Positions 19,301-26,111 of a DNA stretch of 32,978 nt are shown here, piece after piece (position 1 is the stretch's first letter; each line of letters begins with the position of its first letter). Under the pieces are notes generated by a model. The model did not search any database and was not told the origin of the DNA. It saw only the letters and a program-made list of their open reading frames with translations. Both the position numbers and the translations under genes were made by a program. The stretch comes from a virus, in the IMG/VR virus record IMGVR_UViG_3300010885_017831, positions 1-32,978 of that record, one strand, 5' to 3'.

Positions 19301-22300
19301 TAGGAGCAGAAAATCTAGTATAGTTGTAGTCTTTAGTAAGAGGCTTTGCATAATCGTTTCCAACTAATTTTGCCCACTTATAAAAATTAGAAGAAAGAAC
19401 ATTATTAAATTCTTCTCTACTATAAGCATTGGTTCTATTATAACTAGGAATTACATCATTTACATCGTAGATAGTTACATCGTATTCAACTTTAATATTA
19501 TTAAAAATTCTTTTTTCTAATTCTAAAATTATATTGTCTCTATAGTCGCCGTATGATAAAATTAAACTTCCATCGTGGCCTTGTATCATCAACCTTGGAG
19601 ATGCAAATGTCGTATCTAAGAAAATCTTAGGTTCGTATTTTGGCCATATACCTAACTTACTTGGAGTCTCAGGTATAAAAGATCCGTCAGTATTTTCGTA
19701 TTCGTAAGTAGTAATAATGTCACCGTTTGCAACAACTACTTGCGGTGTTAGTAAAATAAATCCCTGACTATCAAACGTATAATCTTTTTCATAAATTAAT
19801 TGTACGCCATTTAAATAAACTCCTACAGCTTTGTTTGATAACACGGATAAACTAAATGCAGTAGTTAATGGATATGTTAATATTCTGTAATCTTCAACCA
19901 CAAACTCTGTTTTTAAACTTGCTCCGTACGGAACCATATCACTAAAATAATAAGGACTAGTGTTTGGTTTGTTTCTATTAAGTTTTTCTAAAATTAAATC
20001 TACAAGAACAACCGGATCTCCGTCAATACCTATATTGCTAGCAGTATCAATAAATGCTCGTTTAAACGAATTGTAATCATCTCTTGCTTGGTCAACTGCT
20101 TTAATTACGTTATTATCTTCTGAAGTAATATGGTATAGGCTTAAACTTAGCGGGCCACTATGTTGTACAAATTTTGTTCCGTACGGTGTTACATCTCCCA
20201 AATCTCGCAGGTTACCAGCACCAGGAAATATTCCCGTAAAAGTAGTTAAATTGTCTACGATAGAATTTACATGATCTAAAACTTCACCTAAAGTAAAATT
20301 TCCAATCTCGTCATTTAACGGATTATTTTGCAAATTAACTGGTAGTTCATAAAAACCGTTTGAGTTAACTGACTGTGTAGTATATGCTTTGATAGTTAAA
20401 ATATCGTCTGTAGTTATATCCGAGATTAATACAACTTTTTTATAAACAGGTGTATCAACAACAGACCATAGTGTTGGTGATAAACGTTTTCCATTTACAT
20501 AAACTTTAATTACTAGATCGCTAAGACTATCAATATTATCAAAAATATCAATTTCAAAATTATTTGTTTTATTAGAATTTTTATATATTCTAACGGCGGC
20601 TTGCACATTACTAGCAGTACTAGTCTTCCAACCGTTGACAAAAACATATTCACCAGAATAACTATGTGTTAGCAAATAGCCAACATCTATTTTTTTAGAA
20701 ATAACAGATAAATCTTGTTTATATTCAAAGCTATCTGATACTAAATCAAAGTTAAAAACAATGTCACCAATATTACTTACATTTTTATAAGATAACGGAA
20801 ATCCTAAAACGTTGTCTGAAATTCCTGTGCCTTTCTTATAAGAGAATAACGATGTTCCTGTAAAAGTCGATCCGTAATAAACTGATGTATTTCCAAAACT
20901 TATACCGTCTTTATCGTAAACATCAAATTGAGGATTTTGATTAGTATTGGTTTTTTGCTGAGATTTTTTCCAAGTTGAACCGTTAAACCAATAAGATAAA
21001 CTTTGATTCTTAATACCATTTTTAACTAGCACTGTTTGATGTGCAATTGGTTCTGAAATTTCTACTAGATGTATTTGTTTAGTACTGTCAGCAAGATGCT
21101 GTAATTGTAAAAAATCAACACGATAAATTTTATTGTTTACTAAGGGATCAGCATCTGCGGTAAACAATATTGTTTGACCTTGAGATAGTGCAACACCGTC
21201 TACACTATATCCCGCTGACCCTTCAATTGTTGAAAAGATATCAGTGGTAAATGTATCAATTAGATTAACATCAGGACCTGCAATTGTTCCAAAATTAAAT
21301 AATTTTAAATCTGCTTGAAATTCAATAACAGGCCTAGTGGCACGAGCTATCTGATCGATATCTGCAACAGTTTTATTGTACGATGCTGTTAATGAAATAA
21401 CATCTTTGTGGAACCATCTATTATAACGAGACCACGGATTTCTATCTCTGCTTGCTCTATTGATTACAACATAATCTGATACACTGGCATAACCAGTAGC
21501 GTCACTGAACGGACCGTTATCAAACGGAGTTGCATCAAATTTAATTGCTTCGGATACGGTATATGGTCCTATAATTTCTAATATACTTTCAGGAATTAAT
21601 TTTATAGCAGAACCTACGCCCTCGACATAAAACTGTCCTGTTGCATATTGCTCAGGTTCTACTCGGCCGCCAAAACGAACTTTCATTCCGTTGCTTAACG
21701 GAATTGTTTCATTTACAAAGTAAGTTTTTTTACCTAGAACATCGTTTTCAACGTTGATATAAGTATTCTCATCAATATCTTGAATTTGGAATACGCCGCC
21801 AACATTTATGTCAGCTTCACTTTGATAGTACAGAATACTTGGAGAATCTAATGGAACTTTAAAAGTTATGGTTCCAATTTCAACAGCGTGTTTATCAATG
21901 CCGTTATTAATATATCTGTTATATTTTCCCACACTACGTTCTAACTTAATTGAAAACGGATGTGCAGGGCTATTGATTTCAAACTTGTATGTTTGTCCTC
22001 TGTATAGAGTTATTAACGGATCTCGTGTTAATCCATCAGGAGTAAACACATATTGATAGTCTGCTCCAATTTCTTGTAGTTCCACAGTATATGTACTAGT
22101 AACTTCTTGTTTTTGACCAAAGATTTCTATCGAGTCTGGGCCGTACGGTAACCAGTAGTAATTTTGAAAGTTAACAAATTTATCCCAATCAATATGTGGA
22201 TCCCAAGAATAAAATTCTTGACTGTTAATACGTGCATGGTTAGTTGTGTTGGCTCCAAACACATTTAATTGATTAATATAATCTTGGTAATCTTTAAAAA

Positions 22301-22577
22301 ATATAATATTATCAAGCGAGTCTTTAATTGTTATGCCCGGTTCTAATTGATAATCTTGTCTAGATTTTTCTTGTGAGGCAACAAATATATCCGATGCAAC
22401 AGATGCTTTAGAATTTGACCGACCAATATAGCCGTTGATCTTATCTACTGTACCTGGCTGAAATAACTGGTCAATCGTGGCTTGTAAAAACTTTTTATTT
22501 GCTGGAGTTTGATAAAACCCAGGTAATAAATTTGCACTAAGACCTGTTTTTCCGACTGGGTTGGTTTTTTTAACCAT
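7362..22577 (-). CDS. Giant baseplate protein in the gp7 position (5071 residues)
   Basis: One uninterrupted frame of 15.2 kb. It follows gp6 with an eight-base overlap, as gene 7 follows gene 6 in T4, but T4 gp7 has only 1032 residues. The N-terminus (TPANKKFLQATIDQLFQPGT, NGYIGR) and FQNYYWLPYGP at 137-147 are phage-specific scaffold motifs. Residues 183-268 are cupredoxin-like (HPFSIKL, then LYYQS and GGVFQI). About 1499-1514 holds VDFLTGYGEWLKDQGF. Five short W/Y-G-IV-Y modules resemble CBM5/12 chitin-binding folds (near 1418, 1549, 1727, 2399 and 4930). Residues 2130-2993 hold seven FG-GAP-like blades interrupted by insertions. GxGY repeats occur near 2203-2362, 2426-2589, 3376-3442 and 3742-3808. 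VNEVKPYKTKIREYVSNYDG follows the third GxGY block. About 4768-4855 holds FKDMLNRVHFKRLSL and GERIEYFSKQGN. No signal peptide or enzyme motif was seen. The wedge role is inferred from position. The many beta-modules suggest fibre-like or surface-exposed arms. Confidence 0.85.
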   Translation of the reverse strand: MVKKTNPVGKTGLSANLLPGFYQTPANKKFLQATIDQLFQPGTVDKINGYIGRSNSKASVASDIFVASQEKSRQDYQLEPGITIKDSLDNIIFFKDYQDYINQLNVFGANTTNHARINSQEFYSWDPHIDWDKFVNFQNYYWLPYGPDSIEIFGQKQEVTSTYTVELQEIGADYQYVFTPDGLTRDPLITLYRGQTYKFEINSPAHPFSIKLERSVGKYNRYINNGIDKHAVEIGTITFKVPLDSPSILYYQSEADINVGGVFQIQDIDENTYINVENDVLGKKTYFVNETIPLSNGMKVRFGGRVEPEQYATGQFYVEGVGSAIKLIPESILEIIGPYTVSEAIKFDATPFDNGPFSDATGYASVSDYVVINRASRDRNPWSRYNRWFHKDVISLTASYNKTVADIDQIARATRPVIEFQADLKLFNFGTIAGPDVNLIDTFTTDIFSTIEGSAGYSVDGVALSQGQTILFTADADPLVNNKIYRVDFLQLQHLADSTKQIHLVEISEPIAHQTVLVKNGIKNQSLSYWFNGSTWKKSQQKTNTNQNPQFDVYDKDGISFGNTSVYYGSTFTGTSLFSYKKGTGISDNVLGFPLSYKNVSNIGDIVFNFDLVSDSFEYKQDLSVISKKIDVGYLLTHSYSGEYVFVNGWKTSTASNVQAAVRIYKNSNKTNNFEIDIFDNIDSLSDLVIKVYVNGKRLSPTLWSVVDTPVYKKVVLISDITTDDILTIKAYTTQSVNSNGFYELPVNLQNNPLNDEIGNFTLGEVLDHVNSIVDNLTTFTGIFPGAGNLRDLGDVTPYGTKFVQHSGPLSLSLYHITSEDNNVIKAVDQARDDYNSFKRAFIDTASNIGIDGDPVVLVDLILEKLNRNKPNTSPYYFSDMVPYGASLKTEFVVEDYRILTYPLTTAFSLSVLSNKAVGVYLNGVQLIYEKDYTFDSQGFILLTPQVVVANGDIITTYEYENTDGSFIPETPSKLGIWPKYEPKIFLDTTFASPRLMIQGHDGSLILSYGDYRDNIILELEKRIFNNIKVEYDVTIYDVNDVIPSYNRTNAYSREEFNNVLSSNFYKWAKLVGNDYAKPLTKDYNYTRFSAPNDTGLPGYWRGVYRWLLDTDRPNICPWEMLGFSLEPSWWQSLYGPAPYTSDNKVMWQDVSDGLIREPGRPAIKSSKYAKPFLINHIPVDEFGNIVSPMQSGLARGVPTNSSYADYVFGDVGPVESAWRRSSHYPFSIMSTLMLLAPSKTFGILLDRSRTSRNVAGQLVYTDTQLRIRPQDIALPSTYETTTRVQTSGLVNYLVQSILSYVFNNNLKAYDLYKTSLTTLNVQLSYRVGAFTNKDQFKLLLDSKTPSSTGNVFIPAEDYDVVLNKSNPIKKLSYSGVIITKLQTGYQINGYSQTTPYFNTYTYLQSGSKINIGGISEGFTVWTPGQQYAVGSIVKYNGAFYQSKLLTKTGPTFNPDQFTKLTALPINGGADAILRKLWDRTDVLIVPYGKVLGSVQEVVDFLTGYGEWLKDQGFTFNEFNTNLGLVSNWETSAKEFMFWSTQNWSSGQDKWSEWVPGKEYSYGTIVRYNGDYYSAARNIPTLPIFDFDDYVKLESLNNYGSSVISLSPAAGEISFTTDLSVVEDIDNRFNSYEMFKVDGTTLPSADLNSYRSDNLISYSPKTADGIFCASFYLVQYEHVVIINNTTIFNDVIYNPASGYRQERIKVSGYVTNNWNGSLDVPGFIFDQANIQSWQQWQDYNLGDIVVYQSFYYSANSKLGGTTDFNRTDWTQLSKKPEQKILPNWTNSATQFEDFYSLDSDSFDLQHQKVGQHIIGYQKREYLSNIIQDDVSEFKFYQGMIREKGTQNVLNKLFDVLSSDNKESLKFYEEWAIRVGQYGASTAFQQIEFILDETSIRSNPQQYVLVNEKDKDLNSFLIQVSPGDIYLKPDNYDSTPWPDTLTYKPLLRSAGYVNSGDVALSLKSIEDIVTYSPSNFSNGDYVWCSFEKNSWNVYRISDINFIVNSVTYDAPSKKLTIQLNDFVNFKAGSYIGITQTTKINGFYKIESVELNSFVVTTTITGWQNPFTELNSIKISALTTQRLPSLDLLDTTLPPKLKLDELIWVDNNGSNKWSSWKYNPIYSQTALTDQYPKVRSNYGRTLAVTKQGDIAALSTTDGRITTYIKPGVIPAWAKQQLIQSPQISANISTGFQYGVIAALDVIKIESTLVLTSTGSGYSPTIGTELYASVPLTGGTGSGAVANITVKNGSVFSVTLVSVSNQYVSGEVLSAASINIGGIGSNFAATIVNTAGSGYTPTTSTSTYSDVLLTGGSGTGATADITVKNGKIVNVILNQPGLGYQPANSLSVNPADVGGTGTGFSIPVLSINLNLTSVHSTVIAFSNDKIWMAVGSPNASYAATKFIGNYVQGIAYSAESIVYSNSKYYQVDNALQAVYNAVSGTTLTVGQGARFTIVVTGSTYSVKVISGGAGYKVGNKLKILGTAVGGVDTVNDIIITVTGAFEQSITTVSASGSTPSQNYLSLPAEVILGNGATFNVAPTLTGYTISRQTGGAGYLAGDKIKILGSNIGGQDVLHDLTITVDSVSITAVNTVSGSGISSWKKISYIPVNLGGTNSSLSEQGAVSLYKKDPNNNYNFVASIISPQEAAGERFGSSLVFGNNTLLVGATGYTNNQGKVYRLNYVNTIETSSAYNPVGSSNSTIVVTSTSGIREGMFVQGTGFSGSQYVVSVISATTLLLSGNPTSTPTGILNFVTTDWTYDNQFVLTGAGAGHNYSSSIAISDDFSKLLVSASGGNSTGKVYVYNNTSTLPSLTQTITGTSSTFGQSISITSSGNYFAVSDDFSTVSTINQTGEVDVYSLQSSGQYTKYQDIIPHLPESSGRFGSKLSFMNDDKTLVIYSQAGDIYLNTSFDASETTFDKNSTSFRIRNVDSGRVDVYDKYDSKWVWSETLPTTTIQNDGYGVGFAVGSNQIFVGAPFTDTNTVYNSGTVYNYGKLSDKYSWSVNSTQVAVPDITKIKSAFLYNKVTGKLITYLDTIDPLQGKIAGPAEEEIKYKTFYDPAIYSTGTSQVNVDESSAWGEIQVGTLWWDLRTSKFINSYDANLVYRNSTWNTLATGSTIDIYEWVETNLLPSKWDVQADTPAGITLDISGQSLYGDAVYATKQIYDKISKTFKNKYYFWVKNKKITPNIIGRKISASNVSSLISNPRGQGYSYLALTGLNSFSLTNVKNYLNDRDVVLSVEYWTTGITDQNIHNQYKLISNDPTTSIPSTIEQKWFDSLSGTDSKGLLVPDMSLPNKLKYGIENRPRQGMFVNRFEALKQFVETANRLFIAEQIAENSDISDLDSFDKEPNIVYGLYDTVLDTDLELGYANITGFIPPSLTPVILDGKIVDVFITISGKGYLVAPFVKISGTGVGAEIRTTINTLGQITGVSILSQGEGYGHTTRLSVRNYSVLVHSDSQASNRWSVYSYDNIYKVWSRSLTQSYDVRKYWNYVDWYATGFNQFVSPDYAVNTFVDLNSITTVIGDIVKIRVANTGGWLLLEKYSNSTSVDWTASYQVVGIENGTIQLSSALYQFTGTNVGYDSNTYDGDAFDVVASVELKTILNVIKNKIFINELKQNYLDLFFESIRYAFSEQLYVDWIFKTSFVKAQHNIGMLDQPVNYPVDNLSNFEDYVNEVKPYKTKIREYVSNYDGLDTAKLPITDFDLQPIYNNTTGNIELINITVNNGVIQSDNAAIQNYPWKFWLDNNGFSITEIVIVDGGSGYITEPTVTIASPVGSGATARAFFTNGKVNRIILLTTGTGYLQAPTITIDGGYLITGRQAKAVAIIGNSVVRSTHIGIKFDRTSQTNYITQIEQVETYTGNGNTLQFNLKWAPDIRVGKSSVTVNSIPVLRENYTLKTITSKIKGFTSYYGQITFAVGYAPTNNSTVVIKYNIDETVLNAPDRIQYHYTPGIGQLGKDLSQLMTGIDYGGVVVNGLGFNVLSGWDSSPFFQDKWDNFDPTFDDFYVTVASNTHSFTMPYIPTAGTAINIYHIKNNVDTYTLNGISTEFTYNILANAPIATAVTTVTTSGISVTSLSGSYDTTLKVSTTTGIVIGMAVQGNGFPKTRTVTAIIDSTTVILNAAPDSSPSGTLIFSYNYAGSTKLTVNNTSTLYVGDVLACATVSTFTYNTIITGIINSTTISIDKVLYANIPNNTSITTTRTLVEPNDVIINANGTLSLTSPLTAGVVLNVTGKINPTRLDDANYGTLTQTNETAILTTPIANGTSATFTIPNTFVVATGDVFILRKSTSDGSVAPSENDYDTSIKGGDLAYSTATGLAADDILVDGDGFVTPTSSPAPEEVVPGQVVDSVAIKVFDRPQSGSSNIKISNFIGNGSTKDFTLPIHPNSNKAIIVKVGNNIKSLDDDYTFDYKNKIVSLKVAPTTGQLVTVFNIGFNGSNILDLDYFVGDGTTNEFITKAPWQDSLTTLVYINGEIYTPELFKTDSTYEFANAVGLRFGIVPPANSLINFTIVNGNQQTFAVTKTEKIAIDGVSTTYPMVFPVGIKLPNESNMIVRAGQNILPAPNNSYFKIGSNRLNYTLDSKKILPYSVAVTQINVFADGIKLNLGSDYTIDLSGITIKINRSVYTLYSGKEIVVSVASSSGYSYDPILNTITFGTVYPLSTIVEVISSYNHNILDIERTSVSVTSNIELTPGTIEFYEYTSISNGTIKLDRSVVDDNYIWVIRNTTLLVPSIDYKLNDDKETIQLATIPSSTDKITLITFSSNVLTSGIAYMQFKDMLNRVHFKRLSLSKRTTLARDLKLNDLTIELTDATNFDIPNPTLNRPGVIEIRGERIEYFSKQGNVLGRLRRGTLGTGAYSSNKEGTFVQDIGPSETVPYIETSITEQILSDGTNFIDLTFTPTKSITTWTYGAGYSSTIPTNFGQSDDIEVFVGGYDYGTTWTSSTNYTIGTIVNVGSYTYRCIANHVSSTVFSTDSANWKFFIGNIRLKKSPYKVHNVNNSPYSPEGDVQLDADFAVTGTTNQIRLTNLLNSGTQVTVVKRTGIAWDNAVNIQNDNSKIAEFLKASPGIWYADYKN
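14880..15270 (-). repeat. Tandem pair of GGAGY repeats inside the giant gene
   Basis: Two copies share GARFTIVV / GATFNVAP, GGAGYKVGNKLKILG / GGAGYLAGDKIKILG, and VGGVDTVNDIIITV / IGGQDVLHDLTITV, offset by 249 bases (83 codons). They sit between the second and third propeller-like blades. Confidence 0.7.
15495..15965 (-). repeat. Tandem pair of about 77-residue GSGY repeats inside the giant gene
   Basis: Two successive copies share TGSGYSPT / AGSGYTPT, LTGGTGSGA / LTGGSGTGA, and ITVKNGSVFSV / ITVKNGKIVNV. The nucleotide sequences also match, for example around 15610-15665 against 15841-15896, at an offset of 231 bases. This is a duplication that is still visible at DNA level. Confidence 0.75.
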
Positions 22578-25500
22578 TGTTTACTCCATTAGTTGCACTA
22601 GTAATATTTTGTGAAGATGTGACAGATGTTAAAGCATTTCCTGTAACAGTTTTAAGGTTGCCTGATGTAAATCCTGATACAATTACTATATCGTTAGAGG
22701 TACAGCAACTTAAAAATATCTGGTCGCTAGGACATTGAATTTCAAACAAACTACCAAAGTATTGATTTTCTTGTTTTGGAACAATAACAAAATTTGTAAT
22801 GTCAGGCGATAGCTGACTCATTACATACGTTGATAACTCTGTAAAATAAAATGTATCACCAAAATTCCAATTATCCAAAGCAAAGAACTGATTAATTGCT
22901 GTTAATATTCTTGAAATAATATCTGAATTAGAAACTGTTGAATCAACATTCTTAATTACATTAAATGTAGCTTGTAGACTTGATTCAGCGGCACTTCCAA
23001 ATAATAATTTATAATTTATTGGATGATAAATGATTTCATCAGATACTGATTTAATTAAATTTAGGTTAGGGCCTAATAAACTGTCCAACTCGTTAGAGCT
23101 TGGTGGCAATGGTTTTGAAATATTTGCACCGTGCAACCACTGTCTAAATTTAGTGTCATAGCTAGATGTCAACACATAAACATCTATTATATTGCTTGCA
23201 CCTGGATCAATTCTACTGTCATAGTCGGCACTATGTACATATTGGAATCTTAAATTATCTCTACCAATATAAACTTTATAATCAAGAGTTGGATTTAATT
23301 CTCCAGTACTTAGATATAATTTTTTAACAATATTAGTATCTTTAAAATAAAAATATTGTCCGTCTGTATATTGTGTTAAAGACCCTACTGAGCTTTGTGT
23401 AGCTAGAATAATTACAGGACCTGTTGCAGGATTATTAGTTACGTATTTGTAATCTTCTTGCCCTTGACTAATTAAATATTTTTTAAGAACAATATATGTT
23501 GGTGTTGCTGATATATCTGAACCAGGGTACACAACATCTAAAAATAATTGCGGATTGTCCACAACCCCGTTATTATCGGAATCTGCAAAAGATACTACTA
23601 TTTTTTTAGAATCAATATACCCGTCTAAACCAGTATAAGGAGACACAATGTCCCAAGACGAATCAGTTGTAAACGATTTTGTATCTGAAGGCAATGTATT
23701 GATGTTTAAAATTTTTATTTCGTCTTTAATTACAGAGCTTGAAACAACATCATAAATTTTTGTGTCAGCATCAACATAAAAATTAAGTTGTTTATCGCTT
23801 TCAAAAACATATCTTAAATATCTTGATGTGGTAGTATAGTACTGATTATTTGTCGTAAACAAAATTAACCAGCTAGAATCTTTTTGTGAGTTAGTAGCAT
23901 CGCCTTGGTTGCCTAGTGTAAATGCACTGGTTGTATTCAAATTAGATTCAAATATAATTTTCCAAGATTGTGTTCCTGCATCGTATCTTAACCCAAATGG
24001 TTGATTTGAAAATATTAAATCAATCATTGTAGATCTTACTGTAGAATCAATAGTTCTAGTAAATTTTGGAATTAATTGTCCAATTACAGGGTATACACCA
24101 TTTGTAGTATCAAATGTTTCATTAATTGTGATTGGTCCAAGTCCTGTTGATAGGATACCGGTTCCAGAAGCAGTACCATCGTCTGCTACTGAAATAATTT
24201 CAACCCATACATACGACTTAGCACCTTTGCTGTTTATATTTCCAGTTTTAATAATATTGTTATCAAGTGTATCAAAGTATTGTGTTGCAGGATCAGGTAC
24301 TACAAACTTAACTAGTGCGCCAGGTGTTAAAAATCTCAAGTCAGTTGCTGAATAAGAGCCAACTTTATACGGTGTAGAATTATTACTAGCACCAATATAG
24401 CCGCTTGAACTATTGCTATCTGTAGTTACATTGTACCATATGATTTCTAAACTTACTGTAAGATAATTTATAAAATTACTATAATAAAAATTTCTTAAAT
24501 CCGTAGTGTTTAAAATTTTATAGATATCTCCGTAGATAATTCCTTCAATATCTGTTTGAGTTAAGTAATTAAAATTAGACGAATAAGAATAATTTTCTTT
24601 GTATATTACGCCATCGTCTGCAAATAAATTTGTACTGCTGTATTTGCCAGTTGGGTCTGTTAAATCAAAGTATCTGCTAATACCGCTACTCGTTCTGTTA
24701 ACAGCTTTAACTTTTGCAACTTGCGTAGATGCAGACAACGGACTAACATTATAGTCCTCGCCGGTAATCATTCTATTTTGTGTATAATATGTTTGAGGAG
24801 CATTAGCTTTAATACTAGCATTAGTTTCAGTTATAGCCGAATTAGACGAAGAAGTAGTAAGACTTAAATTAATTGACAGTGTTTCATTTTTACCCTGCAC
24901 AGAAACATAAGGAATGTTAACACTAACATTTCGTATATCTGTTGGGTTAATTGTATAAGTTAAGTTATTACTAGATCTGTAATAAACTCTAAAGTTTCCA
25001 ACAGGCAAATTTCCAAATATACCGTCACTAAATTGTAAAGCTATTGAATCGCCTGCACGAGTCGCTACACTATAAATGTTTTTAATTTTACTGCTTAAAC
25101 TATTATAGATAACATTATTACCCGTAGTACTTGGAACTTGTGTCCATAGTTCTGATTCATTTCCGTTTTGATCTAAACTGTATAACCACACATCTGTATT
25201 ATTAATATTTTGTGTGTCAACGTTAATTGACTGATTCTTACTAGGTTGATTAATTACAAATGTTCCTTGATTTAAACTACCTTGTGTAAAGTTAAAGAAA
25301 AATCCTGTGCCGGCAGAACCAGAGCCGTAGCCGTCATCTTTAAAAATACATGCAGGGCTATTTCCAACTTTTGGTGATTCTTCGTAGATAAACGTTTTAT
25401 TTTTAAATGTTGTACTAGTAATTTCAAAATTCATCAAACGACCAGCAACTGTTTTAGAAAACGCATAAACAGGAAGCGCACTTCCTACACCATTAAATCT

Positions 25501-26061
25501 ATATTGACTTGTTGGTACTCCGTAAATTTCAGCAGAATCGCTAGGATTTCCAAATTGTTGGGTTGACGGTAGAGCGGCATTTATCACTTTAATAAACTGA
25601 TCGTACCAGGTTGCATTGCTTGGATCATTCCAAGTAATGTATTGTCCTGCTAGGTTTCTTCCATTGCTATCAATGATGCTTTCAGTAGTGCTGATGGTTG
25701 TAAATTTTAAAAGACCTGTTCCGGCAGTATTTCTATCAGCATTATAACTAACTAATCTTGCTAGACGCAATACGCTATCACGGCGTTCTGCCAGCTCTAG
25801 GAAGTTTTCACGAGCATTTAAGTCAACACGGAACGCAATACTCTGACCAATATAAGCAATTAAATCAATAAGTGCTAGGTATTCTGAACTTTCAATATAA
25901 TCATTAAAATCTTCTGGGAAATTTGTGCGGATATAGTCAATCATTGTTCGGCGCAAATTATCAAAGTCGTAGCTTTGAAAGTCTGCGTTTTTAAAAGATT
26001 GGTAAATTTTCTTCCAATCTTCAGAAACTAACAGGTTGTTTTGTCTATCTGTTGAGCTCAT
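22570..26061 (-). CDS. 6: Baseplate wedge subunit gp6
   Basis: The gp6 family forms the ring that joins the wedges of the T4-type baseplate. The N-terminus is diagnostic: SEDWKKIYQSFKNADFQSYD, then TMIDYIRTNFPEDFNDYIES, then LIDLIAYIGQSIAFRVDLNA and NFLELAERRDSVLRLARLV. Around residue 425-440 is YYTQNRMITGEDYNV, and the C-terminal part has FALDNWNFGDTFYFTELSTYV followed by a Cys pair (SCCTSND). At 1163 residues it is much longer than T4 gp6 (660). The extra length lies mainly in the Asn/Ser/Thr-rich middle. The start follows AGGAAA six bases away (counted from AGGA) and an AATAAATA late-promoter-like element. The last eight bases overlap the start of the giant protein, implying coupled production of two wedge partners. 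Confidence is high for the family, and the role is by homology. Confidence 0.93.
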   Translation of the reverse strand: MSSTDRQNNLLVSEDWKKIYQSFKNADFQSYDFDNLRRTMIDYIRTNFPEDFNDYIESSEYLALIDLIAYIGQSIAFRVDLNARENFLELAERRDSVLRLARLVSYNADRNTAGTGLLKFTTISTTESIIDSNGRNLAGQYITWNDPSNATWYDQFIKVINAALPSTQQFGNPSDSAEIYGVPTSQYRFNGVGSALPVYAFSKTVAGRLMNFEITSTTFKNKTFIYEESPKVGNSPACIFKDDGYGSGSAGTGFFFNFTQGSLNQGTFVINQPSKNQSINVDTQNINNTDVWLYSLDQNGNESELWTQVPSTTGNNVIYNSLSSKIKNIYSVATRAGDSIALQFSDGIFGNLPVGNFRVYYRSSNNLTYTINPTDIRNVSVNIPYVSVQGKNETLSINLSLTTSSSNSAITETNASIKANAPQTYYTQNRMITGEDYNVSPLSASTQVAKVKAVNRTSSGISRYFDLTDPTGKYSSTNLFADDGVIYKENYSYSSNFNYLTQTDIEGIIYGDIYKILNTTDLRNFYYSNFINYLTVSLEIIWYNVTTDSNSSSGYIGASNNSTPYKVGSYSATDLRFLTPGALVKFVVPDPATQYFDTLDNNIIKTGNINSKGAKSYVWVEIISVADDGTASGTGILSTGLGPITINETFDTTNGVYPVIGQLIPKFTRTIDSTVRSTMIDLIFSNQPFGLRYDAGTQSWKIIFESNLNTTSAFTLGNQGDATNSQKDSSWLILFTTNNQYYTTTSRYLRYVFESDKQLNFYVDADTKIYDVVSSSVIKDEIKILNINTLPSDTKSFTTDSSWDIVSPYTGLDGYIDSKKIVVSFADSDNNGVVDNPQLFLDVVYPGSDISATPTYIVLKKYLISQGQEDYKYVTNNPATGPVIILATQSSVGSLTQYTDGQYFYFKDTNIVKKLYLSTGELNPTLDYKVYIGRDNLRFQYVHSADYDSRIDPGASNIIDVYVLTSSYDTKFRQWLHGANISKPLPPSSNELDSLLGPNLNLIKSVSDEIIYHPINYKLLFGSAAESSLQATFNVIKNVDSTVSNSDIISRILTAINQFFALDNWNFGDTFYFTELSTYVMSQLSPDITNFVIVPKQENQYFGSLFEIQCPSDQIFLSCCTSNDIVIVSGFTSGNLKTVTGNALTSVTSSQNITSATNGVNNG

Positions 26062-26079
26062 AATATTTCCTAGTATCAG

Positions 26080-26087
26080 TATTTATT
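26080..26087 (-). promoter_or_regulatory. Late promoter-like octamer AATAAATA before gp6
   Basis: AATAAATA on the minus strand lies 18 bases before the gp6 ATG, in the 50-base gap after gp25. It matches TATAAATA at 7 of 8 positions and is identical to the elements at 2882-2889 and 31839-31846. Confidence 0.6.
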
Positions 26088-26111
26088 GATTAAAATTATA
26101 TGCATACATTA

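Noticed and set aside
7362-22577. Possibility that the giant frame is several genes fused by sequencing errors
   Set aside because: The frame stays open for over 5000 codons with coherent domain order and no change of coding character. A chance loss of several stop codons is unlikely, though read-level checking was not possible.
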